64,000 nucleotides of DNA from Amycolatopsis sp. NBC_00345 (GTDB taxonomy: Bacteria; Actinomycetota; Actinomycetes; Mycobacteriales; Pseudonocardiaceae), in NCBI RefSeq assembly GCF_036116635.1, contig NZ_CP107995.1, positions 7,874,001 to 7,938,000 on the forward strand. The letters run 5' to 3'. The notes below the pieces were generated by a model. It was not told the origin of the DNA and did no database searches. It was given only the letters and a program-made list of their open reading frames with translations. A program made the position numbers and the translations under genes. Shown piece after piece: positions 46,501 through 54,153 of this stretch. Positions within the stretch are counted from its first letter, which is position 1, and the number at the start of each line of letters is the position of its first letter.

Positions 46501-49235
46501 ACCGTGGCCGAGTTTGTGAAGTCATCGGCGGGCGCGGTCCCGGCGCACACGAAAGTCCAGTTCGCGCCCGGCGCCAACGCGCCGTCGTACGGCCGCGCGC
46601 AATCCGTGGCCAGGGCATCGGCCACGTGGACGTCGGTGAGCGGCACGTCGCCGGTGTTCTTCACCGTGAGCTGGAACGGCACGCGGTCGTGCTCGCGGAA
46701 CGGGCCGCCCTGCACGTCCGCGGCGAGCGTCAGAGCGGGATGCACAACGGAAAACGCCGCGCCCGCGGACGCCGTCACCGGCCGCGCTGTCGGGTCGGTC
46801 CCGGTCGCCGCCACGGAGTTCGTGAACCCACCCGGCCCGGCGACCGTCGTGCAGCTGTAGACCTGTTTTCCTTGCGGCGCAATAGTTCCCAAGGCACGCG
46901 CACAGTCCGGCACCTGGGCTTCCGCGGCCGAAACGTCGTGCAGTGGCACGTCCCCGGTATTGCTGACCGTGACCGTGAAGGTCACCGAGTCCCCTTCGCG
47001 GACGACAGCGGGAGCAGCCGCCACGGCAACAGCCACAGCCGGGTGCACGACGTCGACCGGCGCGTCCGCAGTCACCTTCAACACCCGGCCGAGCTGGTCC
47101 TTGCCGGTCGCGGCCGCGGTGTTCGTGAAGTCGTCCGCCGGTGCGAGCATCGTGCAGCCGTACGTCTGCTTCGCTTGCGGCGCAAGGGTTCCGAACGTCC
47201 GCACGCAGCCCGGGGTGCGGTCGTCCGCCACGGCGACGTCGTCGAGCGGCACGTCGCCGACGTTCGCCACGCTGATCGTGAAGGTCACCTGGTCCCCGGC
47301 GCGGACGAGCGCGGGCGCGGCCGTTTTCGTGATCGTGAGCTGCGGGTGGATCACGGTCACGGTGGTCGTCGCGGTGTCCGTGACGGCCTGCCCGGACTGG
47401 TCGACGCCGCTCGCGCTGGCCTTGTTCGTGCTGGTCAGCGACGGATTCGCGGCGCACGTATAACGCTGGGAAGCGCCGGCGGCGAGCGCGCCGAACGTCC
47501 GGGAGCACGACGTGGTGGTGTCGTCGGCCACCGTCACCGGGTCCAGCGGGCTGTCGCCGGTGTTGGTCACCTCCACGGTGAACGTCACCGGCTCACCCGC
47601 GTGGACCACGGCGTGGTCCACGGTCTTCGTCACCTTGATGGCGGGCGCGATGACGGGGACTTTCGCGCCGGCCGCCGCGGTGACGACCTGGCCGAGCGGG
47701 TCGGTGCCGGCGACGTCCGCGGTGGTCACGCCGTCCGGCACCGGCGCCTTCGTCACGCAGGTGCCCGTGGTGGACTGGCCGGGCGCGAGAGTCCCCACCG
47801 TCCTCGCGCACGCGCCGGTCACGGCGACGTCGTGCAGCGGGACGTCACCGGTGTTCGTCGCGGCGACCGTGGACGTCACCGGGTCGCCGGCGCGATAAGC
47901 CGCTTTGTCGACCGCGTGTGTCAGCCCGATCGCGGGATGGACGACGTCAACGTGACTGGTGCTGGAACCGTCAAGCGCGTCACCGAGCGTACTGGTGCCG
48001 GTCACGACGGCCGTGCTCGCGAAGTCGTCGCCGGGCGCGGTCACGGTGCACTGGTAACCGGTGGTCGCGCCCGCGGCCAGGGTGCCGATCTTCTTGGCAC
48101 AGGCCGGAAACCGGTCGTCGGTGACCGCGACATCGTCGGCGGGCGTGTCGTTCGGATTGGTGACGCCGACGGTGAACGTCACCTGGTCACCCGCGTGCAC
48201 CCGGGCGGGCGAGGCGTGGTTCACCACGCGCAGATCGGGCACCGGCACGGAAAACACGAGCCCCTGCAGGAGGAAGCCGTTGCCGCTGAAGCCGAGCTTC
48301 ACGCTCGTGGCGCCACTGGGCACGGCGTCGCTGTTGAACGCCTTGGCATCGATGCCGAAGTTGTTCTTGGCGTCGGGACGCGTGGAGTTGTCGGCCGCGG
48401 AGATGAAGAAGTTGTCCGTCGCGCCCGTGGCCGGCTCCGCGACGGGTTTGTCGTTGATCAGGAACCGGTCGCCCGCCGTGCCCCAGTCGCCGCCGAGCGC
48501 GGTGACGCCGATGTGCGCGTCGGCGGACGCGGCGCGGAAACCGGTGATGGTGGTGCTCGTGTCGCCGCGCGCGTGGCCGTCGTAGACGAACACCGCGCGC
48601 TTGTCCGGCGCGTACTGCGGGTCGCGGTCCGGGTAGGCGAACACCACCGCCACCGACCAGCCGCCACCGCATCCGCGTCCGGCGGCGGTCCAGACGTTGC
48701 CGGTGGTCAGCTCCAGCGGCGCGCCCGTGGGCGCCGCCGCGAACTGCCCGGTGACGTCGGCGTATGCGGAGTAGGACTGTGGATCGCCGCTGTACGAGCC
48801 AGGCCGGACGTCAGCCGCTTTCCCGCCGCCGACGGTGAACCGCACGGCCTGGGCGTCCGGCGTTCCCGACGGCCGCGAGCAGTCCGACCCCAGCGAGCCG
48901 CCCCAGCTCAGCCGCGCGAAGGTGACTTTCGCGCCGGGCGGAATGGTCACCGAGGCGGCGGAGGAGTCGAACGTCGTGGGGTCTTTGTCCACATCGGACC
49001 ATCGCAGCGCGAACCCGGCGGCGGGCTTTTTGTCGGTGCGGGCGGCGGTTTTCGCGCAGGGAGCGTCGTCCGGGGCGCATTCCACCACGCTGTTGCCGGC
49101 GTAGAGGAAATCGCCGTACACCACTTGGTGGGAACTCTGCCGGAAATCCTTGACTTCGTCCGCGTGCGCGATCGGCACCAGCGTCGTGACCATCAGGCCG
49201 AGCACCACGAGCAGACGTTTCCCGGCCGAGAACAT
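43518..49235 (-). CDS. Giant surface protein with 15 DUF11-type repeats
   Basis: 1905 residues. Signal peptide (RLLVVLGLMVTTLVPIAHA) is followed by a 325-residue head with Cys pairs, then 15 beta-sandwich repeats of about 95-105 residues. Most contain (V/E)xAGDxVTFTVxVxNTGDVPLxxVxV and two Cys, separated by about 25-30 residues, likely a disulfide. Most begin after a VDV(V/I)HPA boundary. Repeats 4-6, 7-9 and 10-12 form a three-domain higher-order repeat. Repeat 14 holds a Ser/Pro/Gly linker. The C-terminus is one helix (YGLAGLGLLGAGALLLRI) with RRP tail; LPTYG precedes it but is not a canonical LPxTG. Probably a cell-surface stalk or adhesin. Confidence 0.85.
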   Translation of the reverse strand: MFSAGKRLLVVLGLMVTTLVPIAHADEVKDFRQSSHQVVYGDFLYAGNSVVECAPDDAPCAKTAARTDKKPAAGFALRWSDVDKDPTTFDSSAASVTIPPGAKVTFARLSWGGSLGSDCSRPSGTPDAQAVRFTVGGGKAADVRPGSYSGDPQSYSAYADVTGQFAAAPTGAPLELTTGNVWTAAGRGCGGGWSVAVVFAYPDRDPQYAPDKRAVFVYDGHARGDTSTTITGFRAASADAHIGVTALGGDWGTAGDRFLINDKPVAEPATGATDNFFISAADNSTRPDAKNNFGIDAKAFNSDAVPSGATSVKLGFSGNGFLLQGLVFSVPVPDLRVVNHASPARVHAGDQVTFTVGVTNPNDTPADDVAVTDDRFPACAKKIGTLAAGATTGYQCTVTAPGDDFASTAVVTGTSTLGDALDGSSTSHVDVVHPAIGLTHAVDKAAYRAGDPVTSTVAATNTGDVPLHDVAVTGACARTVGTLAPGQSTTGTCVTKAPVPDGVTTADVAGTDPLGQVVTAAAGAKVPVIAPAIKVTKTVDHAVVHAGEPVTFTVEVTNTGDSPLDPVTVADDTTTSCSRTFGALAAGASQRYTCAANPSLTSTNKASASGVDQSGQAVTDTATTTVTVIHPQLTITKTAAPALVRAGDQVTFTISVANVGDVPLDDVAVADDRTPGCVRTFGTLAPQAKQTYGCTMLAPADDFTNTAAATGKDQLGRVLKVTADAPVDVVHPAVAVAVAAAPAVVREGDSVTFTVTVSNTGDVPLHDVSAAEAQVPDCARALGTIAPQGKQVYSCTTVAGPGGFTNSVAATGTDPTARPVTASAGAAFSVVHPALTLAADVQGGPFREHDRVPFQLTVKNTGDVPLTDVHVADALATDCARPYDGALAPGANWTFVCAGTAPADDFTNSATVTGSPPVGAPVKAGDEAAVDVIHPAVAITQTVAPAVVRAGEPVTFTLTVTNTGDSDLHDVNVDDPVAPECSKRLGVVAAQGKQTYSCTHAAGDDFTSDARVTGVDATNRSVTAAADAHVDVVHPAVAVAVAASPSVVREGDSVTFTVTVSNTGDVPLTHVSVVDSRTPPCARDFALLAPGAVEKYTCDTKAGADGYTNTAAVTGADPLGGTVTASADATFTVVHPGLSLTKTVHGGPFRAGDPVTFTLTVTNTGDSPVTAVKVTDPACAKTFDTLAAGAKQAYDCTTPAPADDTITTATVTGTASSGPPLTATADAKIDVIHPAVTVKLDAASTVVRAGDDVTFTVVVTNAGDVPLTKLSVTDPGCAKAFDALAVNAVETYQCTVKAAPDDFTNTASVTGTDPTNRAVTASGSVAVDVIHPEIAIMADAEPYQVRAGATVTFSVLVKNVGDAPLTKVSVVDERVPSCAHQVPSLAPDAEETYDCTIVAGATGFTNTAKVTGTDPTERPVAASGQAAFVVQQPGFTIARRIDGGPFHAGDSVPFEVTLTNTGDSALRDVVVTDPGAPECARTFPNLPVNGIQHYPCTAPAPDAGVTDVVTGTATPAVGPPVTASDGARIDVVHPGVRLERDYLRQPIRPGDPVTYLTTVRNSGDGPLREVTVRDPAGCGFSLPALAAGATAVRDCTVSARVDGTAVATVTGVDPAGRAVTDDAATTLDVTGPGLTVTATGPAKPLLPGQPAQATAVVTNTGDVPLHAVGLTGTTSPTAGSPSVGSPTAGSTAGMRSPSAGQATGRSTPGGGPAARGDTVPAAPTCAITPLDLAPGAASPPLRCSASTFSAAGTTAAGAPVTAQGEADQRVGRPQLQLTEQAEPTAGPGDVVTFSVEAVNTGDVALVAPAYRLEPGERREWTRTAHAPAGGVLTDDVVATVEADTETPVALTARAAATVKVVSPGAGPPVAPQAFPDTDPDLPTYGLAGLGLLGAGALLLRITRRP

Positions 49236-49298
49236 GCCCGCGAGCTTTCCAGGAACCGGTGAGCGAAGGGCCCTTTCGTACCCGGCCGTGGCCGCAAG

Positions 49299-49763
49299 TC
49301 ACTCCGCTGAGCGATCTCCCACGCGCACAGTTGACTCGTGGGTGATCTCGGCCGCGTCGCGAAGGAACCCGATCACCGTACGAAGCTGCTCATCCGTGTA
49401 CCCCTCGGCGCGCGCCTTGACCGCGCCGACGAGGTAGTCCCACAACGACGTCTGGGCTCCTGTGGCCTCCAGCTCGATCAGCACCCGGCGCCGGTCGCCC
49501 GGGTGCGGCGTGCGGTTGACCGCACCCTTGCGCTCGAGCCGGTCGATCAACGCGGTGATCGACGCGGGCGCCAGGCCGGAGTACTTCGCCAGCTCCTTCG
49601 GGGTGAGCGGGCCGAGGCGCGCGAGGTAGTCCAGCACCTTGTTCTCGACCGCCGACAGCCCGCGGACCTCGGCGATCGCCGCGTGGAACATCACCGTCTC
49701 CGTGGACAGCACCCGGGACCGCAGCAGCAGCTCGTCCACCAGCTTCTCGCGCTCGCTTGACAC
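49299..49763 (-). CDS. MarR-family transcriptional regulator
   Basis: 154 residues. The winged helix-turn-helix (about 40-105) has LTPKELAKYSGLAPASITALIDRLERKG and the wing RTPHPGDRRRVLIEL. The GTG at 49763 faces the FAD monooxygenase, 73 bp away, so the pair forms a regulator/enzyme unit in which the monooxygenase substrate may be the inducer. It ends 63 nt before the giant gene's start on the same strand. Confidence 0.88.
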   Translation of the reverse strand: MSSEREKLVDELLLRSRVLSTETVMFHAAIAEVRGLSAVENKVLDYLARLGPLTPKELAKYSGLAPASITALIDRLERKGAVNRTPHPGDRRRVLIELEATGAQTSLWDYLVGAVKARAEGYTDEQLRTVIGFLRDAAEITHESTVRVGDRSAE

Positions 49764-49785
49764 ATCCCCAGTCTACCCGGAGTAT

Positions 49786-49807
49786 TTAGTTCGACGGAAC
49801 GAATTAG
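49786..49807. promoter_or_regulatory. Imperfect inverted repeat between MarR and monooxygenase genes
   Basis: TTAGTTCG (49786-49793) and CGAATTAG (49800-49807) pair at six of eight positions around a 6-nt spacer, in the AT-rich 73-bp divergent promoter. Outer half-sites AGTAT (49781) and ATACT (49816) also pair. Likely the MarR binding site. Confidence 0.4.
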
Positions 49808-49836
49808 TTTCCGAGATACTCACCAGGGGAGTGGAC

Positions 49837-51027
49837 ATGGCACGCGTACTGATCGCCGGCGGGGGCATCGCGGGCACGATCACGGCGATCGCGCTGCACG
49901 AGGTGGGGCACGAGCCCGTGCTGCACGAGGCGTACGACAAGAGCGCGGACGGCGTCGGGGCGTTCCTCACGCTCGCCGTGAACGGCCTCGACGCGTTGAC
50001 GCCGTTCGGGCTGAAACCGCTGGTCAAAGGCATGGGGTTCGACACCCCGAGGATGTCGATCGGGCTCGGCAACGGCAAGCGGCTGGCGGAGTTCTCGCAA
50101 GGCGGGCCGCTGCCGGACGGGACCGTGAGCCAGACCGTCTGGCGCGCGGATCTGTACGCCGCCCTTCGCAACGAAGCGGCCAGACGCGGCGTACCGACCG
50201 CGTACGACAAGCGGCTGGTCGACGCGACCCAGACGTCTTCACAGGTCACCGCCCGATTCGAGGACGGCACCACGGCGTCCGGCGATCTGCTGATCGGCGC
50301 GGACGGCCTGCGCTCGCGCGTGCGCCGGATCATCGACCCGTCGGCGCCGGAGCCGCGTTACGTGCCGCTGCTGAACACCGGCGGCCGCGCCACCGGCCTC
50401 GACCTCGGCGACGAGCCGGGCGTGATGCACATGGCGTTCGGCCGGAAGGCGTTCTTCGCGCACATCGTGCATCCCGACGGTTCGGTGTGGTGGTTCGCGA
50501 ACGTGCCGCACGCTGCCGAGCCCGACCAGGCCGAGCTGGCCGCGCTCGCGGGCCCGGCCTGGCGGGCGGAGCTGCTGCGCCTGTTCGCGCGCGACCGGAT
50601 CCCGGCGACGCGGATCATCGAGGCGACCGAGGACGTCTACCAGCCGTGGGCGACGTACGACTTCCCGTCGGTCCCGGTCTGGCACCGCGGCCGGATCGGC
50701 ATCATCGGCGACGCGGCGCACGCGACGTCACCGGCCGCGGGCCAGGGCGCGTCGATGGCGATCGAGGACGCCGTCACGCTGGCACGTTGCTTGCGCGACG
50801 TGCCGGAAACCGCGCTGGCGACGTTCGAATCGCTGCGCCGTACCCGGGTCGAAGCGGTGGTGGCGCAGGGAAAACGCAACGGCGACGCGAAGGGCGCGCC
50901 CGGCCCCGTCGGCCGTCTGCTGCGCGACTTCTTCATGACGCGCGCGCTGAGCAAGCCGTCCGCCGATGACCCGAACGAATTCATGTGGGGCCACCGGATC
51001 GACTGGGCGGAGCCGGTTTCGGTCTAG
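49837..51027 (+). CDS. FAD-dependent monooxygenase (PHBH fold)
   Basis: 396 residues. N-terminal GxGxxG motif is VLIAGGGIAGTITAIAL, the DG motif LLIGADGLRSRVRRI is near 155, and the GD motif GIIGDAAHATSPAAGQGASMAIED near 290, split by description, contacts FAD. These identify class A flavoprotein hydroxylases, which use NAD(P)H and O2 to hydroxylate aromatics, antibiotics or polyketides. The ATG at 49837 is two codons inside a GTG at 49831, with AGGGGA upstream. Divergent from a MarR regulator, which fits inducible resistance or degradation. Confidence 0.9.
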   Translation: MARVLIAGGGIAGTITAIALHEVGHEPVLHEAYDKSADGVGAFLTLAVNGLDALTPFGLKPLVKGMGFDTPRMSIGLGNGKRLAEFSQGGPLPDGTVSQTVWRADLYAALRNEAARRGVPTAYDKRLVDATQTSSQVTARFEDGTTASGDLLIGADGLRSRVRRIIDPSAPEPRYVPLLNTGGRATGLDLGDEPGVMHMAFGRKAFFAHIVHPDGSVWWFANVPHAAEPDQAELAALAGPAWRAELLRLFARDRIPATRIIEATEDVYQPWATYDFPSVPVWHRGRIGIIGDAAHATSPAAGQGASMAIEDAVTLARCLRDVPETALATFESLRRTRVEAVVAQGKRNGDAKGAPGPVGRLLRDFFMTRALSKPSADDPNEFMWGHRIDWAEPVSV

Positions 51028-51032
51028 CGCGC

Positions 51033-51614
51033 CTAGCGCCAGGTGTCGACGCGGTGGAAGTTCTTGTACGCGCGGCTGGGCGTCGGCCCGCGCTGGCCCT
51101 GGTAACGGGAGCCGGCCTGCGTCGAGCCGTACGGGAATTCCGCCGCGCTGGAAAGCCGGAAGATGCACAGCTGGCCGATTTTCATGCCCGGCCAGAGCGT
51201 GATCGGCAGGTTCGCCACGTTCGACAGCTCCAGCGTGATGTGGCCGGAGAAGCCGGGGTCGATGAAGCCCGCGGTCGAGTGCGTGAGCAGCCCGAGGCGG
51301 CCGAGCGAGGACTTGCCCTCGAGCCGGCCCGCGAGGTTGTCGGCCAGCGTGACCAGCTCGAACGTGGAGCCGAGCACGAACTCGCCGGGGTGCAGCACAA
51401 ACGGCTCGTCACCCTCCTTTTCGACCAGCGAGGTCAGCTCGTCCTGCTGCAGCTGCGGGTCGATGTGGGTGTACTTGCTGTTGTCGAACACGCGGAAGAA
51501 CCGGTCCAGCCGGACGTCGATGCTGGACGGCTGGACCATGGCGGGGTCGAAGGGGTCGATGCCGAGCCGGCCGGCATCGAGCTCTTTGCGGAGGTCACGG
51601 TCACTGAGCAGCAC
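51033..51614 (-). CDS. dcd: dCTP deaminase
   Basis: 193 residues, the normal length. Converts dCTP to dUTP, and in mycobacteria the same enzyme also acts as dUTPase, giving dUMP. Motifs: VQPSSIDVRLD near residue 28, EGKSSLGRLGLLTHSTAG region near 105, IDPGFSGHITLEL with the catalytic Glu near 130, and the tail with GSRYQGQRGPTPSR that closes the active site. The start is GTG at 51614. The dcd/tRNA-Gly neighbourhood is conserved in actinomycetes. Confidence 0.96.
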   Translation of the reverse strand: MLLSDRDLRKELDAGRLGIDPFDPAMVQPSSIDVRLDRFFRVFDNSKYTHIDPQLQQDELTSLVEKEGDEPFVLHPGEFVLGSTFELVTLADNLAGRLEGKSSLGRLGLLTHSTAGFIDPGFSGHITLELSNVANLPITLWPGMKIGQLCIFRLSSAAEFPYGSTQAGSRYQGQRGPTPSRAYKNFHRVDTWR

Positions 51615-51637
51615 GGGGCGAAGCCTATCCGGCCGGT

Positions 51638-52894
51638 TCAGGCCGCGCGCATGTGCTGCTGGTACGACGTGTCCGGCTTGAACACCTCGCGCAGCCGCTT
51701 GAGGTAGAGGCGGCGCCCGGCCTGGCCGAGCCGCTCCTGCAGCGCGGTCGCGCCCGGTACGCACAGCCGGACCGTCTCGGCGGCGAAGTTCAGCCCGGCC
51801 CCGGCGAGCACGGCCGCCTGCGCGACCAGGTCGTTCGGCAGCTCCAGGAAGTCGGCGTTGTCCTTCCCGAGCACGAGCCGGCTGATCGCGGAGTGGACGC
51901 CGACGTTCACGTGCCCCAGCACCCTCCCGGCGGCACCCCGCCCCTCGCCGATCGACGCGTGGCTGTCGACGAGGGCCTTGGCCAGCCGTTTCGAGTCTTC
52001 GTCGGGGATGAATTCGGTGGCGGCGAGCAGCCAGAGCAGCCGCCACGCGTCGTCCTCGTCGGCGGGCAGCAGCTCCTCGTCGACGCCCATCAGCCAGCCG
52101 ATGTAGCGCCAGAGGTGCAGGATGTCGGCGCGCTCGCGCGTGGAGTAGCGGAGGCCGAGCAGCTGCGTGCCGAACACGTAGACGAGGGAGAACAGCAGCA
52201 GGGTGCCGGCGGTCTGGACCTGGTTGACGGGCCGGTCCCACGCCGCGTAGTCCCAGTCCTCGCGCTCGTTCATGGCCCGGCGGACGTGGGCGTGCACCAG
52301 CCGGATCCGGACCGCGGCGGTGTAGCCGGTCTGGTGCTTGGCCATCGCGCCGGGCGTGGTGACGTCGATCCACCAGGTCGCGGTCTCGACCAGCCGGCGC
52401 GTGGCCCGGTACTCGATCTCCCCGGTCCCGACCAGCGATTTCGTCGCGCGCGAGGCGAGGTACCCGCCCATCAGCGACATGTCGCCGAGCGGGAAGAGCC
52501 CCAGCAGCCCAGCGCGGGTGATCGCCTTGGCGCCACGCTGCAGCCGCTCGGCGTCGACCCAGTACGGCGTGGCCTCGACCTGGCGGAAGAACGTTTCGAG
52601 AGCCGGCGCGGGGTTGGGGACGGCGTCGATCCCTTGGGTTAGGGCCAGCTCGAGTTGCTCTTGGTTGCTGTTGGTGCGGCCCTCACGGGGTTCCTGGCGG
52701 CCCTGGTCTTCCTGGGGTTCCCTGGATTCCCGGCCTTCCCGGCTCCACGCCACCAGTTCGTCGGCGGCCTGGTCCTCCTGCTGCGCGAACTCCCGCAGCC
52801 GCCTGACCTGGCCCTCGTCGACGTTCGCCCCGGCGCCCCGCATCCGGGCCGCCAGCCGGAACCCACCCTGGCGGAACAACACCGGGTCGTCCAT
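51638..52894 (-). CDS. MpaB/rubber-oxygenase-like (DUF2236) oxygenase
   Basis: 418 residues from the ATG at 52894, which has GGAGG 8 nt upstream; longer forms start at 52903 or 52924. A linker of about 40 Gln/Glu/Arg residues follows residue 40. The DUF2236 core starts near 100 with GLLGLFPLGDMSLMGGYLASRAT region, HVRRAMNEREDWDYAAWDRPVNQVQTAGTLLLF and a helical bundle, the fold of latex clearing protein and MpaB, which bind heme b. Substrates are unknown for most members. A 16-bp palindrome lies just upstream (52917-52932), suggesting control by a TetR-type regulator not encoded nearby. Confidence 0.8.
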   Translation of the reverse strand: MDDPVLFRQGGFRLAARMRGAGANVDEGQVRRLREFAQQEDQAADELVAWSREGRESREPQEDQGRQEPREGRTNSNQEQLELALTQGIDAVPNPAPALETFFRQVEATPYWVDAERLQRGAKAITRAGLLGLFPLGDMSLMGGYLASRATKSLVGTGEIEYRATRRLVETATWWIDVTTPGAMAKHQTGYTAAVRIRLVHAHVRRAMNEREDWDYAAWDRPVNQVQTAGTLLLFSLVYVFGTQLLGLRYSTRERADILHLWRYIGWLMGVDEELLPADEDDAWRLLWLLAATEFIPDEDSKRLAKALVDSHASIGEGRGAAGRVLGHVNVGVHSAISRLVLGKDNADFLELPNDLVAQAAVLAGAGLNFAAETVRLCVPGATALQERLGQAGRRLYLKRLREVFKPDTSYQQHMRAA

Positions 52895-52916
52895 CACCGT
52901 CACCTCCGCGGGAGTC

Positions 52917-52932
52917 GACAACAAGTGTTGTC
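52917..52932. promoter_or_regulatory. TetR-type palindrome upstream of the oxygenase gene
   Basis: GACAACA-AG-TGTTGTC, perfect 7-bp arms, overlapping a second palindrome CAAGTG-TTGT-CACTTG at 52922-52937. It lies 23 bp upstream of the MpaB-like ATG, in a good place to block initiation. Confidence 0.6.
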
Positions 52933-52966
52933 ACTTGCCCGACGCGCCGTCAACCCACAGACCCAC

Positions 52967-52997
52967 TGGACAGCCGCGTCCGGACTCCGTGTATGCT
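52967..52997 (+). promoter_or_regulatory. Likely promoter of tRNA-Gly
   Basis: TGGACA (52967-52972) and TATGCT (52992-52997) are 19 bp apart, resembling -35 and -10 boxes. The -10 ends 11 bp before the first base of the mature tRNA. Confidence 0.5.
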
Positions 52998-53008
52998 TAC
53001 GTCGCACT

Positions 53009-53079
53009 GCGGATGTAGTTCAATGGTAGAACATCAGCTTCCCAAGCTGAATACGCGGGTTCGATTCCCGTCATCCGCT
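53009..53079 (+). tRNA. tRNA-Gly(CCC)
   Basis: 71 nt. The acceptor stem GCGGATG pairs with CATCCGC (53072-53078), followed by discriminator T; CCA is not encoded. The D-arm has GTTCAATGGTAGAAC, the anticodon stem TCAGC/GCTGA holds the loop TTCCCAA with anticodon CCC, and the T-arm is CGGGTTCGATTCCCG. It reads GGG codons, common in this GC-rich genome. Confidence 0.97.
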
Positions 53080-53084
53080 CTGAC

Positions 53085-53130
53085 AACGCCTTCGGCAAGA
53101 TGTTCGCTCATCTTGCCGAAGGCGTTTTTA
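53085..53130 (+). terminator. Intrinsic terminator after tRNA-Gly
   Basis: Perfect 18-bp stem (53085-53102 and 53109-53126) with a 6-nt loop, followed by a TTTTT run. It starts 5 nt after the tRNA. The only classic U-tract terminator I found in this window. Confidence 0.92.
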
Positions 53131-53154
53131 CATTCCCGGAGTCTTTCGACCGGC

Positions 53155-53334
53155 TCAGGTCAGGTCCGCGACTTCCGCGTCGGCGGCGTTCCGCTTGACC
53201 GAATCGATGCCCTTCTGCGCGGACGCCTTGGCGGGGTACGACTCACCCGTAGCGATGATCTCGCCGTTTCCAGCCTTGAGCCGGAAACGGAACTCACCCG
53301 ACTTGTCCTTGTACAGCTCGAATTTTCCAGCCAT
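53155..53334 (-). CDS. YegP/DUF1508 family small protein
   Basis: 59 residues. The sequence FELYKDKSGEFRFRLKAGNG, then EIIATGESYPAKASAQKGIDSVKRNA split here by description, matches DUF1508 (YegP), a small beta-hairpin plus helix fold found as single or tandem copies in many bacteria. YegP-type proteins have no established function. The ATG at 53334 has GAGGAGAA at good spacing. It shares its strand with the HsdR_N gene 30 nt upstream and may be cotranscribed with it. Confidence 0.88.
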   Translation of the reverse strand: MAGKFELYKDKSGEFRFRLKAGNGEIIATGESYPAKASAQKGIDSVKRNAADAEVADLT

Positions 53335-53364
53335 GATTTTCTCCTCTTCGATTTCTTGGTTAGC

Positions 53365-54153
53365 TCAGGCCTGCAGCTCGGCTCGGACGACGTCGGCCCT
53401 GATGATCTTTTCGATCTCCCGGACATCGCTGTTGTACGTCGTTCTCCGACGGACTTCCTTGCGCACCGCTTCCAGCACCGGCTCGGAGACGAGCACCGCG
53501 GCGAGCGAACGCGGCGCGGTGGCCGCCTTCGCCTTCCAGAGCTCGTCCAGCAGCCGACGCTTGATCGCCTCTTTGGAAAGGTGGAACAAGGCATGGGCCT
53601 TCGCGGTGGAAGTCGCGTCGGACAGCAGGTCGATCTCGAGGGCGAGGTCGACGACAACCGGCAGCCCGCCGGTCAGGTGCCAGACCTGCCACACTTGCCC
53701 GTTCGTCAGGATCATCCACTCGACCCCTTCGTTGACGGCGTACATCTGCACCTGCCGCAAGTGCCGGATTCCGAGCTTCTGCGTGCACCGCTTGACCTCG
53801 ATGAAGGCGACCATCTGACGATCGATCCGGACGCCGTAGTCGGCGAACTCGCCCTTGACCTGGTACTCCGTGGTCAGGTCCTCGTACTTGTCAAAACCGA
53901 GACCCTCACAAAGGAAATCGGTGACGAGCAGGCGGGTGTCACCTTCGTTGGCGTCCCGTTCGACGAGGTCGGCGAGCGGGCGGGCGAACCGCCGGACCGC
54001 CGCCCTGGCGCGTTCCCGGGCTGCCGCCTCCCACTTCGGCAGCGGCCGGGGTTCCGCACCGTTGGACTTCGCGACCGCCACTTTCTCCGGCGACGCCGGA
54101 TTGGGTTCGATCAATGATCCTGAAGCCGGGGCGAAATCAACCTCGTCCGTCAT
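53365..54153 (-). CDS. Stand-alone HsdR N-terminal domain (PD-(D/E)XK nuclease-like) protein
   Basis: 262 residues. The central part resembles the endonuclease domain of type I restriction subunit R: helix with LVTDFLCEGLGFDKYEDLTTEYQ region, then DYGVRIDRQ and FIEVKR giving the D...ExK metal-binding pattern near 112-128, and QVQMYAVNEGVEWMILTNGQVWQVW. No helicase domain and no HsdM or HsdS gene is present. It may act as a nuclease of an incomplete or unrelated system, or be a free module. The ATG at 54153 follows GGAGGTCCTGGAA. Confidence 0.75.
   Translation of the reverse strand: MTDEVDFAPASGSLIEPNPASPEKVAVAKSNGAEPRPLPKWEAAARERARAAVRRFARPLADLVERDANEGDTRLLVTDFLCEGLGFDKYEDLTTEYQVKGEFADYGVRIDRQMVAFIEVKRCTQKLGIRHLRQVQMYAVNEGVEWMILTNGQVWQVWHLTGGLPVVVDLALEIDLLSDATSTAKAHALFHLSKEAIKRRLLDELWKAKAATAPRSLAAVLVSEPVLEAVRKEVRRRTTYNSDVREIEKIIRADVVRAELQA

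Noticed and set aside
43518..49235. LPXTG sortase-anchored protein
   Set aside because: The tail has LPTYG, which does not fit LPxTG or LAxTG, and the positive tail is short. Membrane anchoring is more likely.
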